Below, piece by piece: positions 1 to 6,524 of a DNA stretch of 15,213 nt. The position numbers were made by a program, and so were the translations under genes. The notes under the pieces were generated by a model that saw nothing but the letters and a program-made list of their open reading frames with translations, made no database searches and had not been told where the DNA came from. This DNA comes from HGM04593 sp045654885 (GTDB lineage: Bacteria > Bacteroidota > Bacteroidia > Bacteroidales > Bacteroidaceae): contig JAZOOF010000025.1 of NCBI GenBank assembly GCA_045654885.1, forward strand, positions 1 to 15,213. Reading direction: 5' to 3'. Every line of letters begins with the position of its first letter. The stretch's first letter is position 1.

Positions 1-142
1 CCACAAATGCTTTTGCAGAAAGTTTTAATGCCAAAATCAAAGCATTCAGAGCACAACTCAGAGGTGTTACTGATTTGAAATTTTTCTTCTATAGATTGAC
101 TAAACTTTTTGCATAGCCCCCCCAACTTTTGCAGGTGAACCG
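1..142 (+). mobile_element. Right end of an insertion sequence (ISL3/ISAon1-like)
   Basis: The window opens inside an IS element. It contains the last 37 codons of a DDE-type transposase, followed at once by a C-run and the motif AACTTTTGCAGGTGAACC (about 124-141), which is probably the right terminal inverted repeat. The sequence then becomes very A/T-rich, which suggests the IS boundary is close to 142. The left end and the target duplication lie outside the window, so the boundary and the family are inferred from the transposase tail and the terminal motif. Confidence 0.6.
3..116 (+). CDS. Transposase, C-terminal fragment
   Basis: This is an open frame running in from the left edge and stopping at TAG 114-116; only 37 residues are visible. 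The peptide contains NAFAESFNAKIKAFRAQLRG, followed by FFFYRLTKLFA. The N-x-AESFNxKIKxFR pattern is the region around the last catalytic acidic residue of ISL3/ISAon1-like DDE transposases that are common in Bacteroidota. These enzymes cut and join DNA at the IS ends. The gene is partial only because the window cuts it; nothing seen suggests decay. The family is assigned from a short motif and could be a related DDE family. Confidence 0.65.
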   Translation, partial: TNAFAESFNAKIKAFRAQLRGVTDLKFFFYRLTKLFA

Positions 143-218
143 TTTTTTTCATAATATTTATATATTAAATTTAGATTCACCAACCTTTGCTTCTCGACAT
201 TGTATATAAATGTATATA

Positions 219-254
219 AAAAAAGAAGCGCAGACTAATTGCTTAATCTCCGCT
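219..254 (-). terminator. Terminator-like hairpin, minus strand
   Basis: Read on the minus strand, AGCGGAGA and TCTGCGCT pair with one G-G mismatch around a 12-nt loop and are followed by TTCTTTTTTTATA. This is the shape of an intrinsic terminator and would end a minus-strand transcript started near 494. It shares bases with the closing stem of the RNA candidate, so the two folds would compete. Confidence 0.4.
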
Positions 255-405
255 GATAGGTCCTAGGAAAACCCTGAAAAAGAGAAAAGCAACAGCCTAC
301 GCTAATAGTAGCCACGCACACATGACACATGTATGCACGACACCTTGCGACAGGGTTTGCACTCTCTTTCCGTTAATGAATTTCCTAGGTTCATCAGCGA
401 GAATG
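246..405. ncRNA. ssrS: Structured RNA candidate, 6S-like
   Basis: The two ends of this segment pair over a long distance. CGCTGAT (250-256) matches ATCAGCG (393-399), and CCTAGGAAA (261-269) matches TTTCCTAGG (381-389). Further in, ACCCTG pairs with CAGGGT, leaving about 20 nt unpaired on one side only. The apical part can form two small hairpins, CTAC/GTAG and ACATG/CATGT. A closing stem, a bubble and an apical stem in about 160 nt is the architecture of 6S RNA, which binds housekeeping RNA polymerase; a 6S-type family has been described in Bacteroidales. The strand is unresolved. The minus strand has the better promoter (501-508) and a U-tailed terminator (219-254); the plus strand has a weak terminator (408-433). 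The symbol is tentative and depends on the 6S reading being right. Confidence 0.5.
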
Positions 406-407
406 TC

Positions 408-433
408 AAACACTCGCGTGTTTTATTTTATTT
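408..433 (+). terminator. Weak terminator-like hairpin, plus strand
   Basis: AAACAC-TCGC-GTGTTT forms a 6-bp stem with a tetraloop and is followed by a T-rich run (TTATTTTATTT). It begins 8 nt after the closing stem of the RNA candidate, so it would end a plus-strand version of that RNA. The stem is short and A/T-rich at its base. Confidence 0.35.
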
Positions 434-500
434 CGATAATGCAATATTACTAAAATTAATTAACAAAACACAAGAGTCTGTTGCTTTTTTAACTACTTTA

Positions 501-508
501 CAAAGATA
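501..508 (-). promoter_or_regulatory. Bacteroidota -7 box (TATCTTTG), minus strand
   Basis: The plus strand reads CAAAGATA, which is TATCTTTG on the minus strand and fits TAnnTTTG exactly. Transcription would start near 494 and run left, where the only things seen are the structured RNA candidate and a terminator-like hairpin. No well-spaced -33 TTTG is visible. Confidence 0.4.
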
Positions 509-587
509 ATGAGTTATTATGGGATTTTCTTTGTCTTTTTTTGTCAAAACAAAACAGATGCAAAAGGCTATTTCAACAACTTTTCAT

Positions 588-1799
588 CTACTTATTTATA
601 TAAGGTACATAGGGCAGCCTATGCGTAACAAGGCTGTCGTAATAGATTACCGCCGGGATGGGCAAACCGATTTTATAGAACGATGGCAATTGCTTTGCCT
701 TTTCCCACAGTTGTTCCTGCGCCCTGTTCAACAACAGCATATAGCGGTTTGTGACAGCAGATGAGATGTCCGGGTCGGCAATGGAAGATATATTACTTTT
801 GTAATACTCCGCCAGTATTTCATAAAAAGAGAGGATGTTATTGCCCGCAAATTCAGAATAGGGAGCGCGGGAAACAGAATCGGCCACGCACTCGTATACT
901 GCAGCCACATCGACTTCAACCTTGGCAAGCAACGAATCGCGCAGCAGGGTCATTTGCTCGGCTGCCGTTTTTTGCCTGGTTATTTCCTGTGCGTTCCCCA
1001 TTCCTGTGCGGCAGGTATACAACAGCAACATCAGAAGCAGTAATGCCACAAATGTTGTGGCAAGAACGCGTAACGGACGGTTACGGTGCCTGAAGGCCGC
1101 AAGCAACTGCTCGGCATTAGCATAGCGTTTCTCCTTGCAAGCACACAAGCAATGCCCTGCAATGCGCGAGAGGCGGTTACCGAAAATTTCGCGCATGACA
1201 ACACCGAGCGAATATATATCGCTGCGCGCATCGATATCCTTTTCACGTGCAAGCAGCTCGGGCGATGCATAGGCCGCTGTGCACCCAAGCGTGCGCGCCA
1301 TGCAGTATGCATCGGCATCGGCAAGACCGAAATCAATGAGCCGCACATCGTTGTCGGCACGTGTAACCAGGATATTCTCGGGCTTAATGTCATTATGCAC
1401 CACACCACAGCGATGGATATACGCAACAGCCTGCAACAGTTGCTCAAACACCCGCTCACGCATTGCTGCCGAAGGATTCTCGTCAAGGAAGGCGGCCAAT
1501 GTGCGCCCATCGACATACTCCATGACAATACCCGGGCCAACAACACTGCTCTGTTCAAATGTAAACACCGTTACTATGTTCGGGTGCGTTTTGCCAAGCG
1601 ACAATTCATACTCGCGCTGCAGCATTGCAAGTCCCAGCCCGCTGTTATCCTTTGGAGTCTTTATGATAAAGTATTTGCCGGCCTTGCGTACACGATACAG
1701 CACTGCATTTGATGTCGCAAGGTACAGTTCGGGCATTGAATAGCCTGCAGCATAATCGACAGCAACGTCTAGCTGCTCAACAATTTCACTCTCATGCAT
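588..1799 (-). CDS. Membrane-anchored Ser/Thr protein kinase (Hanks type)
   Basis: This is a 403-residue eukaryotic-type protein kinase that would phosphorylate Ser/Thr on unknown partners. The kinase domain spans about residues 28-238. The visible core residues are the ATP-anchoring lysine K47 (FIIK), a helix-C glutamate at about E63, the catalytic loop HNDIKPEN with D137 and N142, the Mg-binding DFG at 156-158, SPE (the APE position) at 179-181 and SDIYSLG at about 193-199. HND replaces the usual HRD, and the glycine-rich loop is not recognisable. A hydrophobic segment at about 245-262 is followed by some 140 residues, probably outside the cytoplasm, that match no domain I know. The gene is transcribed divergently from the 1896-2498 gene across a 96-bp gap. 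The start is the ATG at 1799, about 35 nt downstream of a good -7 box. Confidence 0.9.
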   Translation of the reverse strand: MHESEIVEQLDVAVDYAAGYSMPELYLATSNAVLYRVRKAGKYFIIKTPKDNSGLGLAMLQREYELSLGKTHPNIVTVFTFEQSSVVGPGIVMEYVDGRTLAAFLDENPSAAMRERVFEQLLQAVAYIHRCGVVHNDIKPENILVTRADNDVRLIDFGLADADAYCMARTLGCTAAYASPELLAREKDIDARSDIYSLGVVMREIFGNRLSRIAGHCLCACKEKRYANAEQLLAAFRHRNRPLRVLATTFVALLLLMLLLYTCRTGMGNAQEITRQKTAAEQMTLLRDSLLAKVEVDVAAVYECVADSVSRAPYSEFAGNNILSFYEILAEYYKSNISSIADPDISSAVTNRYMLLLNRAQEQLWEKAKQLPSFYKIGLPIPAVIYYDSLVTHRLPYVPYINK

Positions 1800-1839
1800 A
1801 AATTGACAAATAATGACAAAGGGTTGTAACTATTTTTTT

Positions 1840-1847
1840 CAAATATA
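1840..1847 (-). promoter_or_regulatory. -7 box (TATATTTG) for the kinase gene
   Basis: Minus-strand TATATTTG fits TAnnTTTG and would give a leader of about 35 nt to the kinase ATG at 1799. Its edge is 5 bp from the opposing plus-strand box at 1853-1860, so the two promoters almost touch and the genes may be co-regulated. No properly spaced -33 element is evident. Confidence 0.45.
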
Positions 1848-1852
1848 AACAC

Positions 1853-1860
1853 TATTTTTG
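1853..1860 (+). promoter_or_regulatory. -7 box (TATTTTTG) for the 1896-2498 gene
   Basis: Plus-strand TATTTTTG fits TAnnTTTG. A start near 1867 gives a leader of about 28 nt to the ATG at 1896, which is typical of this phylum. A TTG at 1824-1826 lies somewhat too far upstream to be a standard -33 element. Confidence 0.45.
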
Positions 1861-1895
1861 TAAAAAACTATCATAGCACCGTTCAAAACCAGAAA

Positions 1896-2498
1896 ATGAG
1901 CATACTTATAGATTCTCCACAAATCAAAGCACTGCGCAACGAAGTAGAAAAGCGTGTAGGTAAAATAAACACTCACGATAAATTAACGAGACTTGAAGGA
2001 CTGATTGAGGACAAATGCAACGAACACGTTTCCATAACAACACTGCAACGCCTATGGGGCTACTCTACCCGCAATGCCAGCAATGTGTCGGAAAGGATTC
2101 TTGACATTGTATCACAGTTTGTCGATGCCAAGAACTGGGAGAATTTCTGTGCTACGATAAAAACGGATTCAGAGCAGTTTTATGGAGAAGAGGTTATAGA
2201 CTGCAGAAGCCTGAAAGTGGGTACCCGCATAAGGCTCGGTTGGCTGCCCGACAGGGTGTGCGACGTTGAATACCTTGGCGACAACCGCTTTGTTGCAGTG
2301 AAGAGCGAGAACGCAACCATCAAGGCCGGCGACACATTCCGTTGCCTGCTGATAGAAAAGGGACGCGAATTTTACATGGATAACTTCACCCGTTGCGGCG
2401 AGGCCGAGAGCTGTGGCACGCGCTACGTTGTTGGGAAGAACAACGGCCTGACATTGGTAGAATTGATAAAAAACAGGGAAGAGGAGGCTGCAATCTGA
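1896..2498 (+). CDS. Protein of unknown function with HTH-like N-terminus
   Basis: I do not recognise a named family for this 200-residue soluble protein, which has no signal peptide or membrane segment. Residues 46-85 (ITTLQRLWGY...ILDIVSQFVDAKNWENFC) follow a pattern seen at the start of many Bacteroidota proteins, T-T-L-x-R-L-W-G-Y, then a helix, then W-x-x-F-C. It resembles a small helical module that may bind DNA. Residues 100-190 are rich in beta-strand-like segments (GTRIRLGWLPDR, AGDTFRCLLIEKG) and could be a small barrel that binds a ligand or partner. Divergence from the kinase with nearly touching promoters suggests a regulator or substrate of that kinase, but this is inference. 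It ends about 30 nt before a hairpin at 2531-2561. Confidence 0.8.
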   Translation: MSILIDSPQIKALRNEVEKRVGKINTHDKLTRLEGLIEDKCNEHVSITTLQRLWGYSTRNASNVSERILDIVSQFVDAKNWENFCATIKTDSEQFYGEEVIDCRSLKVGTRIRLGWLPDRVCDVEYLGDNRFVAVKSENATIKAGDTFRCLLIEKGREFYMDNFTRCGEAESCGTRYVVGKNNGLTLVELIKNREEEAAI

Positions 2499-2530
2499 TA
2501 TAAATCTCCAAAATATACTGCACTCGCTGT

Positions 2531-2561
2531 GAAAAACATAGAAGTAAACTTCATGTTTTTC
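2531..2561 (+). terminator. Hairpin terminator after the 1896-2498 gene
   Basis: GAAAAACAT (2531-2539) pairs with ATGTTTTTC (2553-2561), and inside it GAAG pairs with CTTC around a TAAA loop, with one unpaired A. This makes a 13-bp stem. The T-run is inside the stem rather than after it, so termination strength is uncertain. The right arm occupies the place where the -33 element of the udk promoter should be. Confidence 0.5.
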
Positions 2562-2574
2562 GCTCGTTTGTTGC

Positions 2575-2582
2575 TATCTTTG
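2575..2582 (+). promoter_or_regulatory. -7 box (TATCTTTG) for udk
   Basis: TATCTTTG is an exact TAnnTTTG match. A start near 2589 leaves a leader of about 16 nt to the udk ATG at 2605. This is one of the clearest promoters in the window, although no canonical -33 TTTG is visible. Confidence 0.55.
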
Positions 2583-2604
2583 CGAAGAGATAAAACAACA
2601 CAAA

Positions 2605-3219
2605 ATGTATATAATTGGCATTGCAGGCGGTACAGGTTCGGGAAAGACCACCGTTGTTAAGGAGATAGTAAATTCATTGCCCGCTGGTTCGGTGGCTGTG
2701 ATTCCACAGGATTCGTACTACAAGGACAGTAGCGACGTTCCCGTCGAGGAGCGCCAGTTCATTAACTTTGACCACCCCGATGCATTCGACTGGGATTTGC
2801 TTGTGGAGCAGATAGCCATGCTGCGGCAGGGCAAGGCCATTGAGCAGCCAACATACTCATACATCACCTGTACCCGACAGCCCGAGACCGTACACATTGA
2901 ACCAAAAGAGGTCATCATTGTCGAGGGTATAATGGCACTTGTAAATCCACAGTTGCGTGAACTGATGGATTTGAAAATATTTGTCGATGCCGATGCCGAC
3001 GACCGTCTCATACGCCTCATTCGCCGCGATGTCATTGAGCGCGGCCGCACACCCGAGACTGTCATCGAACGCTACGAACGCATTGTAAAGGAGATGCATT
3101 GGGAGTTCATTGAACCCACGAAGAAGTTTGCCGACATAATAATGCCACAAGGCGGCCACAACAAGAAGGCCATAAAGGCACTGCAGATGTCAATAGGCTA
3201 CTTCCTGAAACAAGAATGA
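2605..3219 (+). CDS. udk: Uridine/cytidine kinase
   Basis: The enzyme phosphorylates uridine and cytidine to UMP and CMP with ATP or GTP, in cytosolic pyrimidine salvage. Its 204 residues are the normal length. The P-loop GGTGSGKT is at 8-15 with K14 as the phosphate-binding lysine. PQDSYYKD at about 34-41 holds the usual catalytic and substrate-site Asp and Tyr. NFDHPDAFD (about 54-62), VIIVEGIMAL (about 103-112) and the lid-like arginine stretch RLIRLIRRDVIERGRT (about 134-149) are all typical of uridine kinases. The start lies just after an exact -7 box. Its stop overlaps the transglycosylase start by 4 bp (ATGA), so the two are probably translationally coupled. Confidence 0.96.
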   Translation: MYIIGIAGGTGSGKTTVVKEIVNSLPAGSVAVIPQDSYYKDSSDVPVEERQFINFDHPDAFDWDLLVEQIAMLRQGKAIEQPTYSYITCTRQPETVHIEPKEVIIVEGIMALVNPQLRELMDLKIFVDADADDRLIRLIRRDVIERGRTPETVIERYERIVKEMHWEFIEPTKKFADIIMPQGGHNKKAIKALQMSIGYFLKQE

Positions 3220-3965
3220 AGAAGAGGAACCTGATACCGGCAGTGGCAACGCTGCTAATTTCCACTGCAACAATACTTATGTTCAACGTCATTACCAAGC
3301 GATTGGACAGAAGCGCTATGCCACAATGGCAAGAGGTTCCTGTATACACATACCTTTCGCCATATGCCACGCTCTCACCCTATGACAGCCACTTCCGCGA
3401 GGCGGCCGACAGCACAGGCTACGACTGGACACTCATAGCAGCCATCGCATTCACAGAGTCACGTTTCGACAGCACAGCCGTCTCCGATGCAGGTGCACAG
3501 GGTGTAATGCAGGTGATGCCCGAGACATTGCGCGGATTTGGCATCCCCGACACCTTGCACAACGACAACCGCACAAACATAATGACTGCAGCCCGCCTGC
3601 TGCAATCGCTCGAAAAACAGTTCCGACCCATAAAAAACCCCGAAGAGCGCATTAAGTTCATTCTTGCATCCTACAATGCAGGGTTCGGGTATATACACGA
3701 TGCAATGCGCCTGGCACGTAAGTATGGATATGACAGGCTTAAATGGGAGGCGAACGTCGACTCGTTCCTCATCCACATGAGCAAGCCCGAATACTACACC
3801 GACACGCTTTGCCGCAACGGACAGTTCAACGGATGGGCCGAGACACTCTCGTTTGTACAGAAGGTGCAGCGCAACTGGCGCCGGTTCCAGGGCATGCAGC
3901 ATAGCTACAGCGATTCCATCAGAGAGATTATTCTCACCGACAACACAAAAAGAATAATGCAATAA
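3216..3965 (+). CDS. Membrane-anchored lytic transglycosylase (MltF/Slt-type SLT domain)
   Basis: This 249-residue protein should cleave peptidoglycan glycan strands between MurNAc and GlcNAc with release of 1,6-anhydro-MurNAc. A hydrophobic segment at 7-26 is an uncleaved signal anchor or signal peptide; there is no lipobox cysteine. The SLT domain spans about 55-215. The catalytic glutamate is E81 in AIAFTESRFD. GAQGVMQVMP (93-102) and ASYNAGFGYI (151-160) are the conserved substrate-groove motifs. The N-terminal solute-binding domain of classical MltF is absent, so this is a single-domain form. It follows udk with a 4-bp overlap, an arrangement that is coupled in expression but not obviously in function. 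A strong terminator follows at 4078-4114. Confidence 0.9.
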   Translation: MKKRNLIPAVATLLISTATILMFNVITKRLDRSAMPQWQEVPVYTYLSPYATLSPYDSHFREAADSTGYDWTLIAAIAFTESRFDSTAVSDAGAQGVMQVMPETLRGFGIPDTLHNDNRTNIMTAARLLQSLEKQFRPIKNPEERIKFILASYNAGFGYIHDAMRLARKYGYDRLKWEANVDSFLIHMSKPEYYTDTLCRNGQFNGWAETLSFVQKVQRNWRRFQGMQHSYSDSIREIILTDNTKRIMQ

Positions 3966-4077
3966 AGCGAGATATCTCTATAAGCAATCAATCCGCAGGG
4001 GCACATACGTTCGAAATGACAATTACGCGCACACAGTCATACAAAACAAAGCGAAGCATCTCAATAACCGCAATAAA

Positions 4078-4114
4078 AAAATCGTTTCCACTCTCAACGA
4101 ATGGAAACGATTTT
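4078..4114. terminator. Bidirectional intrinsic terminator between convergent genes
   Basis: AAAATCGTTTCCA (4078-4090) pairs perfectly with TGGAAACGATTTT (4102-4114) around an 11-nt loop. T-rich sequence follows on the plus strand (TTTTCTTTTATAT) and an A-run precedes it (4075-4081), giving a T-run on the minus strand. It serves the transglycosylase gene from the left and the NfnAB-like gene, whose stop is 18 bp away, from the right. Confidence 0.9.
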
Positions 4115-4131
4115 CTTTTATATAAATGCTT

Positions 4132-6423
4132 TTATTTGCTCAAATGCTCATGCATTGCAGCTGCGGCACGGCGGCCGTCACCCATGGCAAGGATAACAGT
4201 TGCACCACCGCGAACAATGTCGCCACCGGCATAGATGAACGGAATTGATGACTGCATGTTCTCGTTCACGGCAATTGTGTTCTTGCGGCCAAGTTCCAAG
4301 CCCTCGACTGATGTAGGTACAAGCGGATTGGGCGATACACCAACAGCCACAACGGCCACATCAATATCGATAGTCTCAATAGCACCCTCAACAGGAACAG
4401 GCGAACGACGGCCCGAAGCATCGGGCTCGCCAAGTTCCATCTTCTGCAGTACAATCTGCTTTACACAGCCCTTCTCATCGGCAATATACTCAATGGGGTT
4501 ATGCAGTGTAAGGAACTCGACACCCTCCTCTTTTGCATGCTTCACCTCCTCAAGGCGTGCAGGCATCTCGGCCTCGCTGCGACGATAGATTATCATCGCA
4601 CGCTCGGCACCCAGACGGAGTGCTGTACGCACAGAGTCCATAGCTGTGTTACCGCCACCAATGACAGCCACACGCTTGCCCATGCATATTGGAGTATCGG
4701 TCTCGGGGTTCGATGCATCCATGAGGTTCACACGTGTGAGGTACTCGTTGGACGACATGATGTTGTTTGAGTTCTCACCCGGGATATTCATAAAGTTCGG
4801 CAAACCGGCACCCGATGCCACAAACACACCCTTGAAGCCCTCGTCCTGCAACTGGGCAATTGAGATTGTCTTGCCCACAACGCAGTCCTTCACGAACTCG
4901 ACACCCATTGCACGCAGGTTCTCAATCTCGTGCTCAACGATTGCATTGGGCAAGCGGAACTCGGGGATACCATACTTGAGCACACCGCCAATCTCATGCA
5001 ATGCCTCGTACACGGTAACCGCATAGCCCAATTTTGCCATGTCACCGGCAAATGAAAGACCCGCAGGACCCGAACCCACAACAGCAACCTTTATGCCGTT
5101 GGATGCAGCAACCTGTGGAGCGGGCATCTCACCGCTCTCGCGTGCATAGTCGGCCGCAAAGCGCTCCAAAGCACCAATGGCTACAGCCTTGTGACCCATC
5201 TTAAGGTGTACACACTTGCTCTCGCACTGTTTCTCCTGTGGGCATACACGGCCACACACTGCAGAGAGCGAACTTGTCATCTTGAGAACCTGGGCAGCCT
5301 TGATGAACTCGCCGCGCTCAATATTCTTTACAAACGAAGGAATGTTTATGCTCACGGGGCAGCCCTCCATGCAGGCTGGCTTTGGGCAGTCGAGACAACG
5401 CTGTGCCTCAACAAGCGCCATCTCCTTTGTGAAGCCGGTGTTTACCTCTTCGCGCAACTTTGTCGCACGGTAAGCAGGCTCCAGTTCAGGCATTGGACAG
5501 CGCTCAATGGCAGTGCGCTCCTTCGGTTTCATCTTATTGCGGAGCTCCACACGCCAGGCCGCATCGCGGTTTGTGAGTTCGTCGCACTCGCTTGCACACT
5601 CCTCCACCTTTTCAAGTTTCTCTATCTCATGAGCCTCCTGTGACCTGAAAGAGCCCAGGCGCTGCATCATTCCGTCAAAATCCACCTCGTGACCGTCGAA
5701 CTCCGGGCCATCCACACAAACGAACTTTGTCTTTCCGCCCACTGTCACACGGCATGCACCGCACATACCTGTACCGTCGACCATGATAGTGTTCAAGGAT
5801 ACAACGGTTGGAATCTCGTACTGCTTGGTGAGCTTGCACACGAATTTCATCATTATGGCAGGACCAATGGCTACGCAGTGGTCAACCTTTTCGCGCTTGA
5901 TGACACGTTCGATACCCTCGGTAACAAGCCCCTTGTCGCCATAAGAGCCATCGTCGGTCATGATGATAACCTCGTCCGACACCTCACGGACCTCCTTTTC
6001 AAGGATAATCAAATCCTTTGAACGGCCTGCGAGCACCGAAATCACACGGTTGCCGGCCTTTTTTAGCGCCGTAGCAATGGGCAGCATTGGCGCTACACCC
6101 ACACCACCGCCGGCACACACAACAGTACCGAAATTCTCGATGTGTGTAGCCTGACCAAGTGGACCTACAACATCGGTAATGCAATCGCCCTCGTTGAGGT
6201 CGCAGAGACGGCTTGAGCTCAAGCCCACCTTCTGAATTACAAGAGTGATGATACCCCTCTCGGTATCGGCGTGTGCAATGGTCAACGGAATGCGCTCGCC
6301 CTTCTCGCCAACTCTCACAATAACAAAGTTACCGGCTCTGTATGCCTTTGCAATGAGCGGAGCCTCTACACGCAGACGGAAAACCTTTTCCGAGAACTGC
6401 TCTTTCGATACTATCCTGTACAT
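4132..6423 (-). CDS. NfnAB-like fusion: ferredoxin-NADP reductase alpha / GltD-like flavoprotein
   Basis: This 763-residue protein fuses two subunits that are separate in NfnAB/SudAB. Residues 1-250 resemble the dihydroorotate dehydrogenase electron-transfer subunit: an FAD-binding barrel (1-95), an NAD(P)-binding part with CAGGGVGVAP (103-112), and a [2Fe-2S] motif with C221, C224 and C236, plus D216 as a possible fourth ligand. Residues 300-763 are GltD-like: two cysteine groups for [4Fe-4S] clusters (C343, C346, C351, C355 and C390, C394, C400, C404), an FAD site GSGPAG (450-455), an NADPH site GGGNTAMD (589-596) and a closing GGD (733-735). Known relatives exchange electrons between NADH, NADPH and ferredoxin by flavin bifurcation, or act as sulfide dehydrogenase or glutamate synthase small subunit. 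No gltB neighbour is seen, so the transhydrogenase role is preferred. No clear promoter was found upstream. Confidence 0.92.
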   Translation of the reverse strand: MYRIVSKEQFSEKVFRLRVEAPLIAKAYRAGNFVIVRVGEKGERIPLTIAHADTERGIITLVIQKVGLSSSRLCDLNEGDCITDVVGPLGQATHIENFGTVVCAGGGVGVAPMLPIATALKKAGNRVISVLAGRSKDLIILEKEVREVSDEVIIMTDDGSYGDKGLVTEGIERVIKREKVDHCVAIGPAIMMKFVCKLTKQYEIPTVVSLNTIMVDGTGMCGACRVTVGGKTKFVCVDGPEFDGHEVDFDGMMQRLGSFRSQEAHEIEKLEKVEECASECDELTNRDAAWRVELRNKMKPKERTAIERCPMPELEPAYRATKLREEVNTGFTKEMALVEAQRCLDCPKPACMEGCPVSINIPSFVKNIERGEFIKAAQVLKMTSSLSAVCGRVCPQEKQCESKCVHLKMGHKAVAIGALERFAADYARESGEMPAPQVAASNGIKVAVVGSGPAGLSFAGDMAKLGYAVTVYEALHEIGGVLKYGIPEFRLPNAIVEHEIENLRAMGVEFVKDCVVGKTISIAQLQDEGFKGVFVASGAGLPNFMNIPGENSNNIMSSNEYLTRVNLMDASNPETDTPICMGKRVAVIGGGNTAMDSVRTALRLGAERAMIIYRRSEAEMPARLEEVKHAKEEGVEFLTLHNPIEYIADEKGCVKQIVLQKMELGEPDASGRRSPVPVEGAIETIDIDVAVVAVGVSPNPLVPTSVEGLELGRKNTIAVNENMQSSIPFIYAGGDIVRGGATVILAMGDGRRAAAAMHEHLSK

Positions 6424-6450
6424 AATAATGTTTTAGTCTGTTTAAATGAT

Positions 6451-6476
6451 ACAGGGGCGGGACACCCCGCCCCTGT
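6451..6476 (-). terminator. GC-rich hairpin between serS and the NfnAB-like gene
   Basis: ACAGGGGCGGG pairs with CCCGCCCCTGT around an ACAC loop, an 11-bp perfect stem. On the minus strand it is downstream of the serS stop, but no T-run follows on that strand. It may attenuate or protect mRNA more than terminate. It is one half of the REP-like doublet at 6451-6521. Confidence 0.4.
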
Positions 6477-6521
6477 TATACTATTTTATCGGCATTGGGC
6501 GAGCAAAACCCGCCCCTACAG
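6451..6521. repeat. REP-like inverted doublet
   Basis: The element begins ACAGGGGCGGG, and its far end, read on the other strand, begins CTGTAGGGGCGGG. It is thus two inverted copies of a GTAGGGGCGGG-like unit separated by an A/T-rich spacer. Each unit also forms its own hairpin: the perfect 11-bp one at 6451-6476, and GGGCG/CGCCC at 6497-6515. GC content is far above the flanking intergenic DNA. The form matches REP/BIME-type intergenic repeats; only one copy is seen in this window. Confidence 0.55.
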
Positions 6522-6524
6522 CCA

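Larger units (their letters stand above)
143..587. other. 445-bp intergenic region without a protein gene
   Basis: No convincing protein gene is present here. It lies between the IS end and the stop of the Ser/Thr kinase. It contains two tandem copies of the 10-mer TGTATATAAA (201-220), a long-range inverted-repeat RNA candidate (about 249-404), terminator-like hairpins on both sides and a minus-strand -7 box at 501-508, each listed separately. A short reading frame at 519-764 overlaps the kinase antisense and is not credible. Confidence 0.7.

Noticed and set aside
201..220. Two tandem copies of TGTATATAAA as a promoter or operator
   Set aside because: They do not fit TAnnTTTG, and the spacing to the TTTG at 186-189 is wrong for both copies. 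Probably A/T-rich simple sequence.
201..430. CRISPR or att-like repeat array
   Set aside because: The repeats in this region are inverted, not regularly spaced direct repeats, and no cas gene or integrase is near.
519..764. Open frame of 81 codons on the plus strand
   Set aside because: Most of it lies antisense to the kinase 3' end, and the composition shows no domain or helix pattern. There is no good promoter on that strand.
1086..1712. 208-codon plus-strand frame inside the kinase gene
   Set aside because: It is antisense to a kinase with intact catalytic motifs. Its Cys/His/Arg-rich translation is typical of a shadow frame.
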